Source of the DNA: Stenogyne calaminthoides
Taxonomy: Eukaryota; Streptophyta; Magnoliopsida; Lamiales; Lamiaceae
Length of the DNA: 64,000 nucleotides
Reading direction: 5' to 3'
Assembly (NCBI GenBank): GCA_037126765.1
Contig: JBBCBC010000021.1
Coordinates: forward strand, 23,763,434-23,827,433
The notes under the pieces are model-generated. The model saw only the letters and a list, made by a program, of their open reading frames with translations. It was not told the DNA's origin and ran no database searches. Of this stretch, positions 34,378 through 47,048 are shown in pieces. The translations under genes and the position numbers were made by a program. Every line of letters starts with the position of its first letter. Position 1 is the first letter of the stretch.

Positions 34378-35259
34378 TTACTGAACCAATTTTGAACCCT
34401 CGTAAGAGAAGAGTCTGACAACGTTCGTATAGCTCAATTCAGCCAGTTCTTTCTCGTCCATCTCCAGTAAACGTGCCACATAAGCGAGCACATGATGAAT
34501 GTTTGCTGGATGATTAATGTTCTCAGGCGCAGACACTTCCCCTTCATCATTAGACCTATCGTTGGAGGTACTCGTGTCATTTGAAGTCAAGTTATTTCCA
34601 TCACCAATGAACTCTTTCGGAGGGAGAGCATCTGGTGCATCTGTCTCCGACAGAATCCTCTCACGAGGAATGGACTTCAACATCTTCTTCGCCTTGCTTT
34701 CTTTCATCGACATGAGGAACCCAGAAAACGAAAAGTAAGTACCAAGTTTGGACAACTCGGGAACCATCTCAGCAGAACCAAGATAAGAATTCAACACCAA
34801 ACCAAAAGGAAACGACCCCATTGACTTAAGTATTTCAAGAAGATCGGCAAAAGCACGTACACAGTGTATCGAAGTTGGTTTCTTCAGCTTTTTCGCAAGT
34901 TGAAGCTGTTGGCGAAAGACTTCAGCTCGATCTGTGAAATATAGCTGCTTCCCCTTTGATCCTTTATCTAAGCCAATCTCTCCAACTGCAGCAGAGGGAG
35001 TAGCTGCAAGGAAATCCTTCAAAGTTTTGAGCCAATCTGGAGTCCTATCTGATATAAACCATGGATGAAGACCAAAATTGGGGACAACAGAAGGATATTT
35101 GTCACTCATCTCCTTGACCAAATGCCAGTCTTTCTCACACACTCCATTTACGGCGAAATGAGCAACACTGGTATGAAGGGCCTCTTTGATGAGTCTAGGA
35201 GCCACATTTAAAACTCTTGAATCTTGCAAGTGACAATGAGAATCAAATAGTCGAATCAT
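34378..35259 (-). CDS. TatD-related metal-dependent DNase (plant homologue)
   Basis: Complete 293-codon frame in one exon, ATG at 35259, stop at 34378. TatD proteins are TIM-barrel hydrolases using divalent metals, implicated in DNA degradation and repair. Visible ligands: His8 and His10 in DSHCHLQ, Glu94 in AVGEIGLDKG, His132 in SIHCVRAF and Asp207 in SETDAPDALP. At the position of the usual second barrel histidine (H-S-x-x-G) this protein has Asn157 (VLNSYLGSAE), a possible weak point. A hydrophilic Asn/Ser/Asp-rich insert (residues 222-245) precedes the conserved C-terminus NHPANIHHVLAYVARLL and ELAELSYTNVVRLFSY. Length is normal for the plant subgroup. No targeting peptide is seen, so cytosolic or nuclear location is likely. 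It is the only intact gene in the window and lies between transposon blocks. Confidence 0.93.
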   Translation of the reverse strand: MIRLFDSHCHLQDSRVLNVAPRLIKEALHTSVAHFAVNGVCEKDWHLVKEMSDKYPSVVPNFGLHPWFISDRTPDWLKTLKDFLAATPSAAVGEIGLDKGSKGKQLYFTDRAEVFRQQLQLAKKLKKPTSIHCVRAFADLLEILKSMGSFPFGLVLNSYLGSAEMVPELSKLGTYFSFSGFLMSMKESKAKKMLKSIPRERILSETDAPDALPPKEFIGDGNNLTSNDTSTSNDRSNDEGEVSAPENINHPANIHHVLAYVARLLEMDEKELAELSYTNVVRLFSYEGSKLVQ

Positions 35260-35295
35260 TTATTCCCAGAAGGATAATAGCTTCAAAAGCAATAT

Positions 35296-35752
35296 CTGCA
35301 AATGTATATGTGAATTGAGTACGTAGATACCTCAGAATCAGTAAATAAACTCACAAAGAATGGACCAAATACGCCTATCATTCAATCTAAACTTAAAAAA
35401 GATTCATTGTAGGAGTGGCAAAACAAACCCGATTATAAGTTAAACCTAGATAATACATTAATGAATGATCACAGAAAGAAATTTGAGAGTAAATTGCTTC
35501 TCAATAATAATCATTAAACTATCCCTATCTCTATAGAATCTCTGAAGGTCTGCTGACTGAAATCATCAAAAATATTTGAGTTAATTACATGAACTTTTTT
35601 AAAAAAATCAACTACTGAAAATCCAGTCAAATATAGCAAAAATATCTTAAAGTACTGCCAAATTTATGAAAAAAAAATCCTATTGATCACCGTGGATGTT
35701 CCCAGAAGGAAAAATTGAGGAAACAAGACAGAAATAGAGAGAATTAAGAAAC
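35296..35752 (-). other. Probable intron in the TatD 5' untranslated region
   Basis: On the minus strand CTGTACAG is followed by GTTTCTTAATTC (donor at 35752). The sequence CATATACATTTGCAG ends at 35296 (acceptor), 37 bp before the ATG. The span is 457 bp, AT-rich, with no coding text. A second donor-like GGGAAAGGTATAC near 36415 and an acceptor-like GACTTGTAG near 35795 suggest another leader intron upstream. Splice sites judged by eye; transcript data needed. Confidence 0.55.
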
Positions 35753-37233
35753 CTGTACAGAGATCGAGTAATCCAGACGGTGATACAGCTGCAACCTACA
35801 AGTCTTCATTATAAATAAATAGGGAGCTTTATTTTAATCTTGTAGTCAAAATGTTCTTCACCATTGACCTCTCAATCCCCATACCTAAAGGCTTAAATGT
35901 TCTTCACCATTAATTGTTACTGCAAAAACCAAGAACCGAATCATCACATCAGAAACACACACACTACATGACATATAAACGCTTCAAGAAAGGATTACAA
36001 AACACAGAGTATGGGATTTTTTTGCCTTCATTTTTCTATCTTCTCTCACATCAAAACAGCTAAACAACAATGACAAACGAAAACAACGCAACATTACAAG
36101 ATAAAAAAAGATGACAGAGAGAGAAAGACGTCACATTACATAGAACCAAATTTCTCGTTCAACAACCCCACCAAACTCAAAATGTAGAAAAAACTCAAAA
36201 CCCAGATCAAGAAAACGAGCACGAATCAATATTTAACTCTCGGAAATTGTTGAAAATCAAATATCATAATGAAATCGCAATGAAAGAAATCGAATTACCC
36301 TAATTTTTCCAAAAACCCCCCAATATATTAAGTTTTGTGTTCCGACAAGAATAGTCGTTCTAAAGAACGAAAGAAGAGCATCAGCAAAAGGTCGAGAAGG
36401 GTGTTAATTGTATACCTTTCCCACCCAATTCTTGATTTGAATTGTTTTAATGTTGGTGTCAATATACGAACATGATGAAAAATTGTCCACAATTGCGAAG
36501 CATCTGTCTGTGGCAGATTATGTAATTATGCCCAAGGTTGTGTAGTTATGTAATATGTGTGATGTATAAGGGCATTTTAGTCCTAAATTTAAAAGGTATG
36601 GGGACAAAGATGTAATTTCGCACCTCAATTAATCAGATGAAAGAACGTGGATTGTTTATCTCTACCCTTGGCCCTGACCATTTATCACTTATTTGCATGA
36701 TACATAGCATTTTTCGTACCGGACTTCAGTAATATCATGGGCCGGAATCTATTGAACCAAACACTTTGATTGGGCTGGACAATATATTCTGGTGGTGTTT
36801 CAGGACACGGTTGAAACCCAAGAATCACTTCTACTTTTTAAGTTGGGTCTAGTTAACTTAAATAATAAGTGCTTTTTTACTGTGCACTTGTTATTGAAAA
36901 CAGGCACTCTATCACCCCTAATTCGGCAAAGAAAACGCGGGCTAAATTGACTCCACTAATTTTTTTTACTTAGGAAGTGGAAACTGAAAAATAAAGAAAG
37001 AAAATTCAAATAAAAAGCAAAAACCTAAATCAATTTGGGCCTTGACAGCTTAACTTGCGGCTGCGCCAATGCCTTTCATAGTTTCATGCGTTTCTTTATC
37101 AATTTTTTCATCCCTGTGTTTGTTCTCGCTGCTGCTACATCTTGTTTATATCCCACCTGCTCAAGACTTCTCCAATCAAATTCAATTTTGGCATATGCAG
37201 CAAAATCACCACAATTTTGGCATATGCAGCAGA
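35753..37233. other. Upstream region of TatD, low-repeat intergenic DNA
   Basis: Probably contains the 5' exon(s) and promoter of the TatD gene (minus strand), with transcription likely starting near or beyond 36420. From about 36460 to 37130 I recognise no gene and no family A, B, C or G sequence. At the right end lies a 29-bp direct duplication (AATTTTGGCATATGCAGCA at about 37182 and 37211) at the edge of A4. Confidence 0.5.
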
Positions 37234-39047
37234 TGTTGGGGAATGGATTGTCCGGATCTATTAATGATGAATATTTAAATACAAATTTAATTCTCACAAT
37301 TATTACTAGCATGAATTAATCATATATTAATTTAAATAATAATTCAACAACAAAAATCGATACAAAATCGTCACATATATCCAACGATGCGAATTAATTT
37401 TATAGAAGTTTCGTGAACTAACCAATTAACAAAAGGAGGAAAATGAAGCAGATTTTGAGAAGATGGATCCGATGAAAAAACATCCCTAACACACCAAAAT
37501 AGCTTCTCAAGTATTCCTCCAATATATTCCTTGTCCAATAATCCGTTGGTAGGATCTTTCATTAAAACAATTAACAAAAAGGAAAATAAAATTATACATA
37601 TTCATAATGACCACTTTTGTGGATTTAATTTTTCCAACACGTTGAATTTTTGGGGATGAAAAAATTCATCCCCTATTTATAATACTAGGTGGTGGCGATT
37701 TTTGACCTAGGAATAAGATGGGAAAATCTTTTTTTTTCGTTTGAATGTTAGAAATCTTGAATATATCCAATATATTCTTTTTCTCCATAATTAAAATATT
37801 CCACAAAAATCCCAACCTTCTTATATTAAGGGATTTTCGAAAATCTCAATTAAATGGGGGAAGAAATATGATCTTTTGACTTTTTCTTGAATTTATGGAA
37901 TAATCTTGTATTAGAGAATACATATTCCATAAAAATCTTTCTTCGGAAGGAAACGACTATAGTTGAAAAAAAAGAAAATCTTTCCTCTTTCTTCCTTTAA
38001 TTTTTTTGAAAATTTTGGAAAAATATGCAACAATAATTTATTTTATTTTAAACACATTTTTTTGGTTATTGGACTTTATCTTTGGAAATTTTGGTTTACT
38101 TGAGGGGCCTTTAGGAGAATTAAGATTGGGCCGGTTTTTCCAATGGATCTTGAATTTCAATATTGAGCCACAATATTATTCAAGCCCATAAATATTAATT
38201 AATCCCACTACATAATTAATATTAGACTATCCATCTTAACCCATATTCTTTTCTTTAATATGGTTCCATTTATTATTTCCGTGTTAAAGATTATCCGATC
38301 CATTAATTAATTTAGGCCATCTTGAAATAGCTTCATGTTAATTAACATCTTTTTTCCTTGGTCAAAAAGGAACGACTCAACATTATTATCCATGGCGTGT
38401 AATGCGGCGGATTTTTGGAAACTAATTCCACTTGCAAGATTTGGTATGATAAAACTTCTGAGCCTTCTAAGGGGACAAATCAAACAAGGCGCACTTGTAC
38501 AAGTTTCACCGTATTAAATCTTAGCAATCGTCGTGTAACCAATAACATTGCCCAAGATACAAGGTATTAAATCTCACTGATTCTCTTCCCATCACAAGTC
38601 AAAGCAATGGTTAGTGATTCCAAATGATCCTATTTAAGGGACAGAGATTAAGAAATAATGAACCACTGAGGTCTAATTCTTCTATATTCAGTACTGAAGA
38701 ATTTATCCTCTTGTAGGTCACATTCAGTGCATCATAATACACTAGTGCAATCTCTTGGTCAAGACAAGCCAATTTGAGCCTTACACTTCAACCTTTCACG
38801 ATGGTTTGTTCATTTCCATCTAGGTCGTGAATTCTGTACTTTTAGTTACAAGGAACTGTTAACTACAATGTAACACGTACTATTTGTTGAACAGTTATGC
38901 AGTAAATATATGTAACATTCAATGATATTTAAAGCATCAGTGATAAATAGTTTATTTCAAAAAAATAAGACAGTAAATTGATGAGTCAAAATCCTGAACT
39001 CATCCGTTATACAAAGTAAAAACATACTTTCCAGTATAACCCCAACA
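37234..39047 (-). repeat. A4 3' LTR
   Basis: 1814 bp, complete, ending CAGTATAACCCCAACA at 39047 and followed by ATCTCCCACTT, the reverse of the polypurine tract. Reverse TATA-like CCCTATTTATA near 37670-37681. Confidence 0.93.
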
Positions 39048-39290
39048 ATCTCCCACTTATACTCAAAGTCTGCTTTTAAGTATACTACAACATGGCTCGT
39101 GTAGAATCTACGTGACATCTAATGTCACCTACACGAACCTAATAATATCTCTCCCACTTATACTAAAAGCAGATTGACAACAGTCTTGACACCCATTCTT
39201 TCCACATGTCTCTCGAATATATTCTGAGGCAGGCCCTTTGTGAATGGATCTGCTAGGTTGTCCTCTGCCGCGATCTTTGCCACCTCTATA
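39048..39290 (-). pseudogene. A4 internal remnant: polypurine tract and RNase H tail
   Basis: Minus strand: the C-terminal RNase H coding text (the block PFTKGLP and the MGVKTVVN-like end, as in A1 at 3826-3940), then the 3' untranslated part and purine tract. Cut at 39290, within the CCTCTATATCTCC stretch seen intact in A1 at 3945, by B2. Confidence 0.85.
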
Positions 39291-40939
39291 TGTTGGAATT
39301 TATAGGCACATAAACACGTAATATATGCATGAAATCAAATAAAACAATTTTTAAAAATAAAACGGAAGGAAAAGATTCACAACAACGAACAATTAATTGC
39401 ATAATTAAATACGAGTAAGCGTAAACAAAATTCTTCTGATTTTGAATTGTAGAGCGGTTTTTTTTTCTACTATGGTACCCACGTAATCCCCAATCACGGA
39501 CTTGCACAGATTTGCCAGTGTTGAATCCCGAGATGAATTTGCTAGGAAAATTCTAACTCTAGATCTTATGGAGAAAATATGAAGTGATACTCTTTGTGAA
39601 TTCCTAAGAGCTTGTATATATAGGGAGGCTTAGCTTATTTCCCAAGCTAGCCCAATTAGGGAAATAAAATCCCTAATCTTGAATTAAATTAATTCATTTT
39701 AATTTAATTCCCTAAATATAAATCTCTACGGATTTAAATGCCTTATATAACAATCTCTACGATTTATTTCCATATACATTAAATCCTACAATTATATTCC
39801 AAATATAATTATTGGGAATTCTTATTTAATTAAATCCAATTTAATTAAATATTAAATATTAATAATAATCAATTCCAAATTAATCTATTATTAATTACTT
39901 CTCCATAAATTAAATATTAAATCCAATTTAACTTTTAATCAACCAACTATAATCCGTAAAAGGGAACTACTTATTGTGTGACCCATATGCCCTCATATAT
40001 CGAGCGATTAGTCAAACTAACGGTGTTAATTGAACCCTAGATAATAAATTGGACATTCTCAATATATGAGGTACGTTGCGAGAAAAGTGCAACTACCTGT
40101 AACTGAAACATGGGCTATTACGATTTCCTCCTTACATTCGCGAATACTCGATTAAGTCTTGAACATGATGAAGTGTCTATTCAAATAACTTAATCAATTT
40201 ATCTCTAATCACTAATTGATCATGTATGTCACACTTAGCCACAAAGTCTAAGTTGACGTGCATCGGCCGAAGACTTAGATCCAATTATGATGAGAAGATG
40301 AGTATTCTCTCTTAATCCACATTGAGGAATGAATCCTATTCTTGGCTCAACTACCACGCACATGTACTTCGTGATGAACCCAATCCAAGCCATATCTACC
40401 CATTGACGGGTGCAAGCGTCGGTCATGGTCAAAGTTCATCACTCCAGACATGTCGTGCGTATTGACCTCAAGTCAAAGGAGTATCACATCGCTCCCACTA
40501 ACCGAGACACCCGTAGACACATATAGTGGAAATACATCAAACGGTTTCTCGGATGGGTATAACAATACCCTCTAAGGTATTTGTGCATCCATCATGAGAT
40601 ACCTAGTATCTCGTAGTAAGTGAGATCTTACTACACTCTCTAAGAGTATGATGCAGATCGCACACCAATCTCCATTGCATCATCAATATCCCATTCTTGA
40701 TGATCCTTGATCGGGGCTATTTGAGAATCATGCTTAAGTCATCTGAGTTCTCACAACCTCAATGACAACAATGACTCATGGGAACACTTGCATGAATAAA
40801 TGCAAAAAATCAAACATAATATTCAAACAAGTGTATTGCCATACATTAATATTAAATGAACTATAATATTAAATCAAACTGAACATCATCGAGTATTATG
40901 TCCTTATAATAGATTGTCTTTAGGACACTAACACTAACA
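39291..40939 (-). repeat. B2 3' LTR
   Basis: 1649 bp, TGTTGGAATTTATAGG to CACTAACACTAACA. Colinear with B1. Reverse TATA-like TGTATATATAGGG at about 39613-39625. Confidence 0.93.
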
Positions 40940-42400
40940 ATCTCCCACTTGGACTAGAGTCAATCACTTACACGTCTAACCCCTAGACCATCAAATTTTT
41001 AGTGTGTACATGAACACACAGTGTTTCGGTGAAATGATCTGCCAAATTAAATATGTGGGAATACATTTTAATTCTATTTCTCCTATCGTTATGATCTCCC
41101 GAATCAAATGATAAGTGTAGGTACATGCTCATTTATGCTTGTTGATCTCGGTTCCTTTGCTTGTGCAATCGCACCAGCGTTGTCTCAATAAAATTTTATT
41201 GGATAACTGGCACTCGGAACTACCCCTAGTTCTCTTAAGAACTATAAAATCCAGACAGCTTCCTTAAGGCTTCTGATACAGCAATGTACTCAACTTCGAT
41301 TGTTGAATCTGCGGTCCTTTTGCTTGGAACTACTCCAACTGATCGCCTCATTATTGAGAGTAAAATGTAACCTGACTGTAATTTGTAATCATCACATTCG
41401 GATTGGAAACTTATGTCAGCTTAACCAGTCACTACTAGTTCTGACTGTCCACCATAGACTAGAAAACATTCTTTAGTTCGTCTTAGATACTTCAGAATGG
41501 TCTTGACAACAATCCAGTGGGACTCACCAGGATTCTGTTGGCATCTACCAGTGATGTTGATAGCGTAGGCCACGTTTGGCCTAGTGCAAGTCATGGTGTA
41601 CATGATTGACCCAATTGCATATGCATATGGGACATCTTTCATGTGCTTGATATCAGTTTCAACAGAAGGACAATCCTTCTTTGATAGCTTTATCCCATGA
41701 TTTCCTGATAGAGATCCTCTCTTAGAGTTCTCCATCGCAAAACGCTTCAACACCTTGTCTACATAGATGGACTGTGACAGCTCCAACAACCTCTTGGGTC
41801 TATCCTTGTGGATCCTGATCCCTAGGATGTAGCAGGCTTCACCAAGACCCTTCATCGTGAAGGTCTTTAACAACAAATCTTTACCGGACTGCATTAACGG
41901 GATATTGTTTCCCAAAATCAATATGTTATTGACATACATGATTATGAATGCAATATTCTTCCCGCTGCGTTTACAATAAACACAAGGATCTTCCGAATTT
42001 CTGATGAAGTCAAATGGACTTGATAACTTCATCAAATCGGATATTTCAACTCCTAGAAGCTTGCTTCAATCCATAGATGAATCTCTTTAGCTTGCATACT
42101 AGATTAGAATTTGGCTTAGTTGTAACCTTCCGGTTGAGTCATAAACACTGCCTTAGCAATGTTTCCATTGAGGAAAGCTGTTTTGACATCCATCTGCCAA
42201 ATCTCATAATCATAGTGTGCTGTTATCGCAAGTAAAATTCGAATGGACTTGATCTTTGCAACTGGTGAGAAGGTCTTATTATAGTCAGTGCCTTCGCGTT
42301 GACTATTACCCTTCACCACCAACCTAGCTTTGTAGGTTTGTACTTTGCCATTTGCAAATAGGTTTAACCCCTTTAGGCAACTCAACCAAGTCCCAGACTT
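40940..42400 (-). pseudogene. B2 reverse transcriptase and RNase H remnants
   Basis: 42385-42116 is RT fingers and palm entry: VQTYKARLVVKGNSQREGTD, FSPVAKIKSIRILLAITAHY and IWQMDVKTAFLNGNI. After a frame break, 42035-41421 continues with the palm motif YVNNILILGNN, where YVDD is expected (both Asp read as Asn), then GLGEACYILGIRIHKD and SIMYTMTCTRPNVAYAI. RNase H follows in broken frames to about 41000. The double Asp-to-Asn change, both by a G-to-A step on the coding strand, would abolish catalysis. Copia order is normal. Confidence 0.88.
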
Positions 42401-44117
42401 GATTGGTGTACATCAAGTCCATCTCGGATTTCATGGCTTCATGCCACTTCCTTGAATCAATATCTAATATTGCTTCAGAGTAAGTATTAGGATCGTCAGG
42501 TCCACATTATCGAGTTTCTCCAAGAGGTAACCGTATCTAATGGGCGAATTACAATTCCTAATTGACTTACGGAGGCTGTGGTTGTGCAGGTTGTACATTC
42601 TGATCGTGAAAATTTTGTGGTGCATCGATTTCATCAATGTTCGAAGAGTCCTCAAGAGCTACACTTTCAGATGCCTCTTGGGCGGGAGTTTGAACTATGC
42701 TGTTCTCATTCAACCCACTTGGAGATTCTTGCACAGGCAAGCCAACTCCAATTACTCTCCCACTGGCTGAAAGACGATCACCTAGTGAAAGACTCCCACT
42801 GTGAAAGTTGTTGAATGCTCCCACTGATTCCTTGTCATGTTGCTTTGACAAGATATCAGTGTCTTTGTTAATTTGTGGTTCTTGAATTTCTTCAAGTTCT
42901 CTCAGCTTACGACCTCGTTCCTTAAAGACATAGTCTTCTTCGAGGAACTTGGTCTGCCTAGAAACAATCACTGATTATTTCTTAGGTAGATAGAAGTAAT
43001 ATCCTTTAGTTTCCTTAGGATATCCCACAAAGTAACCCTTTTCACCTTTGGATTCCAACTTGTCGGTAAGCATCCTTTTCACAATCACGGGGCAACCCCA
43101 TGTTAGATATGTATAAAAGTTGGCTTCTTGCCACACCATGGTTCATATGGTGTATGCTCAAACGATTTAGATGGAATCCTATTCAGAATGTAAATTGAGG
43201 TTTGTAACACGTATCCCATAAGAATGTTGGAAGACAGGAAAAGCTCATCATGGATCTAACCATGTCTAACAGGGTTTGGTTTCTCCTCTCGAACACACCG
43301 TTTATCTTAGGTGTTCCGGGAGGAGTCCATTGTAAATGGATTCCATGTAACTTCAAGTAATCAGTGAATTCATCGCTAAGGTATTCACCTCCTCGATCTG
43401 ATCGAAGAGTCTTGATACTCTTACCAAGTTACTTCTATATTTCAGCCTTAAACTCTTTGAATTTCTCAAAAGATTCGGATTTGTGTTTCATAAGATACAC
43501 GTATCCGTATCTTGAGAAATCATCAGTAAAAGTGATGAAGTATCCGAAGTGACCCCTAGCTAGAGTGGACAATGTTCCACAAACATCGTTGTAGATCAAC
43601 TCTAGAACTTCTTTGGTATGCACCTTTTCCCAGAAAAGGGTCTGTTGATCATCTTGCCCATGAGATAAGATTCAAAATTACCATAAGACTCAAAGTCAAA
43701 TGGGGTTAAGTAGTCTAGCTTTCTTAACCTTGCAATTCTTTTATCGTTTACATGATCAAGTTCTACAATGCCATAAGTAAGTCGGGTTTTCATGATTACT
43801 AAGTTTTAGTCTTTTATTTTGTATATTAAGAACATCGTACCCACAATGCAACAAATATATGTTGCTAGTAATAGAAAGAACTAGATGACCATCATTAAGT
43901 TCCAATCTAAAACCAAAGGGTAAGTCTAACATACAAGTTCCCACATGTTTAGCAGCAACTCTTGCTCCGTTTCTACGTGTAAGACGACTTCACCCGCCCT
44001 AACTGTCCTATAACACATGAGCCCTTTCACATTAGTGAAAATGTGAGAGCCACATCCGGTATCCAATACCGAGCATTTAGCGTTATTAGTGGACATGTTT
44101 ATCTTAATAACAAACAT
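42401..44117 (-). pseudogene. B2 protease and integrase remnants
   Basis: Minus strand: 44117-43926 holds a protease start with VLDTGCGSHI (active-site DTG) and NVKGLMCYRTVRAGEV; 43944-43756 continues it. 43793-43602 is a pre-integrase region (NDKRIARLRKLDYLTPF, YLMGKM). 43623-43435 is integrase (LELIYNDVCGTLSTLARG, FITFTDDFSRYGYVYLMKHK). The rest of integrase (43430-43000) and a Glu/Ser-rich linker towards RT (42971-42567) follow. Frames shift at each border. B3 (63286-63733) matches the first part closely. Confidence 0.85.
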
Positions 44118-44940
44118 ACATGTTCTAGTGCTAGAAGCACCTAGTGTCTTTCTTTTAGCAACTAGAATCTTATAGTCCTTCTTCTAGTGTCCTCTTCTAC
44201 CTATAGCAGAGGCACACATCCTTGTTTACCCGCTCCTTCTTTTGAACACCATCTTAGTGATAGTGAATTAAAAAGTTTTGAGCACGTTGTGAAGTTTAGG
44301 CATGGTCGCATCCGTCTTATTCATATTGTAGTTCACAATGAAGCTAAAATATGAATCCAGGAGCGACTGGAGGATAGCATAAATGAAAATGTTGGTCTTT
44401 TAGCTCAAAGCCTAAATTACCAAGTTTTTCAATTAGGCCTATCATCTTAAGCACATGAGGTAAAATCTTCTATCCTTTAGCTAACCGACATTTGAACAGA
44501 TCTCTCATCACTTCATAAATCTCATAACGAGATTCAGAATCAAAGAGATCCTCCAGATGCTTGAGCACAAAGAAGGGAGCCATTTTTCTCATGTTGCCTA
44601 TGTACATCGGGAGTCATGCCGAACAACATCACATACTGAGTCTGGGAAGCATCCTCTTGATGCTTCTTCTGAGGTGCTACGTCAACGTGGCTGCCTCAGA
44701 GTACCAGCTTTAAGGGTAACCGAGATAGGCGTGTCCAACACGTACTCAATCTTTTCTTACCTTAGCATCAAACACATGTTACGGTGCCAGTCCAGAAAAT
44801 TTGGCCTAGCTAATTTGTTTGTTTCTAAAACACATCTCAATACCAGTTATACATTTCAACTAATCAAGAGAAATAAATTAAAACGGGAATTAAAACACAT
44901 AATACCTATGATCAATACTCAACAATCAAAATAAACATGG
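44118..44940 (-). pseudogene. B2 gag remnant
   Basis: Minus-strand text from about 44850 contains ARPNFLDW and an EYVLDTPI block, typical of copia gag N-termini; downstream text is broken. The same stretch in B3 (62590-62760) reads alike. A plus-strand frame of 125 codons at 44557-44934 is the antisense shadow of this gag. Confidence 0.7.
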
Positions 44941-46859
44941 CCTTTCTTTTGTGTTTATTTTGTCTCCATTATTTTCACATACTTAACGACCTCATCGAAA
45001 AGTACGAATTTATATCTAATAAAAATCATAATGGACTAGGATCCACATTACTACTATTATAATCCCAGGGAGGGCTGAATATCACAATAGCATAAATGGT
45101 AGGTCTCTAAACCAATTGCAAACTGCAACTCCTAGTTCGTCGAACGTAGTTCGACTGATGTCCCTTACCCTTTGTCCCCGCGAGGGCTAGTTAAATAAAG
45201 TTAAGTTGGTTTACAACCATCAAGCGGCGACATTACATGTTCCTATAAAAGTTCCGTTAGAAGTAGATCCAAGCAAAAGACGAGGGCCTTAAATACTCAT
45301 TGGAACGAAATCTCCGGTTTTCTTTTAATTTTGATGGAAGACATCTTATCAAATCAATGAGAAAACCATATTTTAGTGAGGAACACTTTAAAGGCTGGGG
45401 TATTAATTGCTTAACCGAGATCCAACATGTTAATCTATATCACATTTGAGCAATAATTGAGCGTCGCCTACCCAAACATGATTTTATACGGACTAACAAA
45501 TATTGGGCGCCGTCTACCCAAACATTTAATACTGCGGACTATAAATGCATTAATAAATTAAATCGAATTTGAATGAATGAGTCAACTAAGTGGGATTTGG
45601 TAACCTTTGAAAACATTTGAATTTTAAATTCAATTTTCAATTATTTTAAAAATATTAATAATTAATCCAATTAATTATAAATAAAAGTCTAACTTTTATT
45701 AACACTCCTTTTAAATTTAATCCAATTAAATTTAAGGCAGATTGGTTTTATTAGTTTGAATCCTTAATTAATCCAATTAATTAAGTTTTATTAGTCCAAC
45801 TAATAAACGTATTATTAAAACCCTAATTTTATTAATTCTATCAAATTAAATCCAATTTAATTTTAATTAATAAATATGGTGGCTCATGTGCAATTTCCAA
45901 AATTGCACGGGAGGGCCTGTCTCAAATCAAATTTGCAAACAACCCTCCTCGCATCACCGCCCAACCAAACAGGATCCAATCCGTAAACCGATATTACCCG
46001 AGCCAATTTCCAAACCAAATTTTCAGTTCATAGAACATCATTCAACAGAATCAATCGAAAATAATGAACAATCGAAGAACAGTTCAGAAAAGAATTGGAA
46101 ACAGCTGTGAACGCAACACATCAGAAGACTGAAAACGAAGCGGCGCAAACGAATCGCCGCCGCGTGAACGCGACGCGACCCGCATCGCTCCCCAACTTTT
46201 CAGAAAACATCTATCACGCTCGCGCGCTGCATCGTTCAAATCGACTTAGCATAGCGGCGTGTGAAGGAAACCCCCACCGCAATACACCAGCGCGGGTGAT
46301 TCCGCTCCACCGCTCAAAGCGTCTTTGCGAATCGCCGCCGCGTCACGGCCCATGCGATGAATTGCTCTTAGCGATGGTTCAGCGGTCGAACAACTCAGTC
46401 GTCGCTACAACTCTTCGATGCGAATTGATTTCGCCGAAGACGACGACGTGAATCGCCATCGCTCGCGAACCAGAGACGCTCCTCGGAGTCGCACTCGAGC
46501 AGTAGATCAAAAAATGCAGTGCCATGGTCACCGGCCTGAGAGTCCTCATGAAGCGTTGCGAGATGCGGGCCGCCATCTCGAGCGACATCGCGCCGGGTCT
46601 CCTTCGCCAGCGAAGTAGCGTGCGGCGATGATGGTGATTAAGGTTTCAAAAACCTAATTTGAGAGCCAACGAGGAAGATGAAACCAAAGGGGCAAAAAAT
46701 AATGTATGAGCTATTAACAATTAAAACAACAAAACCTATTATCACAGCCCCACGTCAACAACATATTTGGTGCGGACATTAACAAAATTGACCGTACCGA
46801 TTAATTTATAAAAATATTTTATAAATCAATTAATTCATGCAATTAATCAAGAGCCTGAA
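44941..46859 (-). other. B2 5' untranslated leader
   Basis: About 1.9 kb between the primer-binding site and gag. It contains at least two copies of a short phrase (GCCGTCTACCCAAACA and GTCGCCTACCCAAACA at 45460-45520), also present in B3, and a CpG-rich island at about 46090-46640 with short non-conserved frames on both strands. No gene called. Confidence 0.7.
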
Positions 46860-46871
46860 GCTCTGATACCA
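46860..46871 (-). other. B2 primer-binding site (initiator tRNA-Met)
   Basis: Minus-strand TGGTATCAGAGC, next to the LTR end at 46873. Confidence 0.92.
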
Positions 46872-46872
46872 C

Positions 46873-47048
46873 TGTTGGAATTTATAGGCACGTAAACACG
46901 TAATACATGCGCAACAGAAATAAACAGTTCACCAACAACGAATAATTAATTACATAATTAAATACGAGTAAACGTAAACATAATTCTTACAGTAATTCGT
47001 ATACATTTTTCTCTCCTATGGTGTCCACGTAATCCCCAATCACGGACT
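46873..47048 (-). repeat. B2 5' LTR, inner part (interrupted by A5)
   Basis: Starts TGTTGGAATTTATAGGC and runs 176 bp to GGACT (47044-47048), where A5 is inserted. Confidence 0.92.

Noticed and set aside
37035..37319. Plus-strand frames of 69-94 codons with a hydrophobic segment
   Set aside because: They run from low-repeat DNA into the A4 LTR, so they cannot be an old gene; the minus-strand frame is the more interesting reading.
44557..44934. Open frame of 125 codons, with a similar one on the other strand at 62468-62842
   Set aside because: Both are exact antisense shadows of family B gag. The similarity follows from near-identical DNA, and the gag strand carries recognisable motifs.
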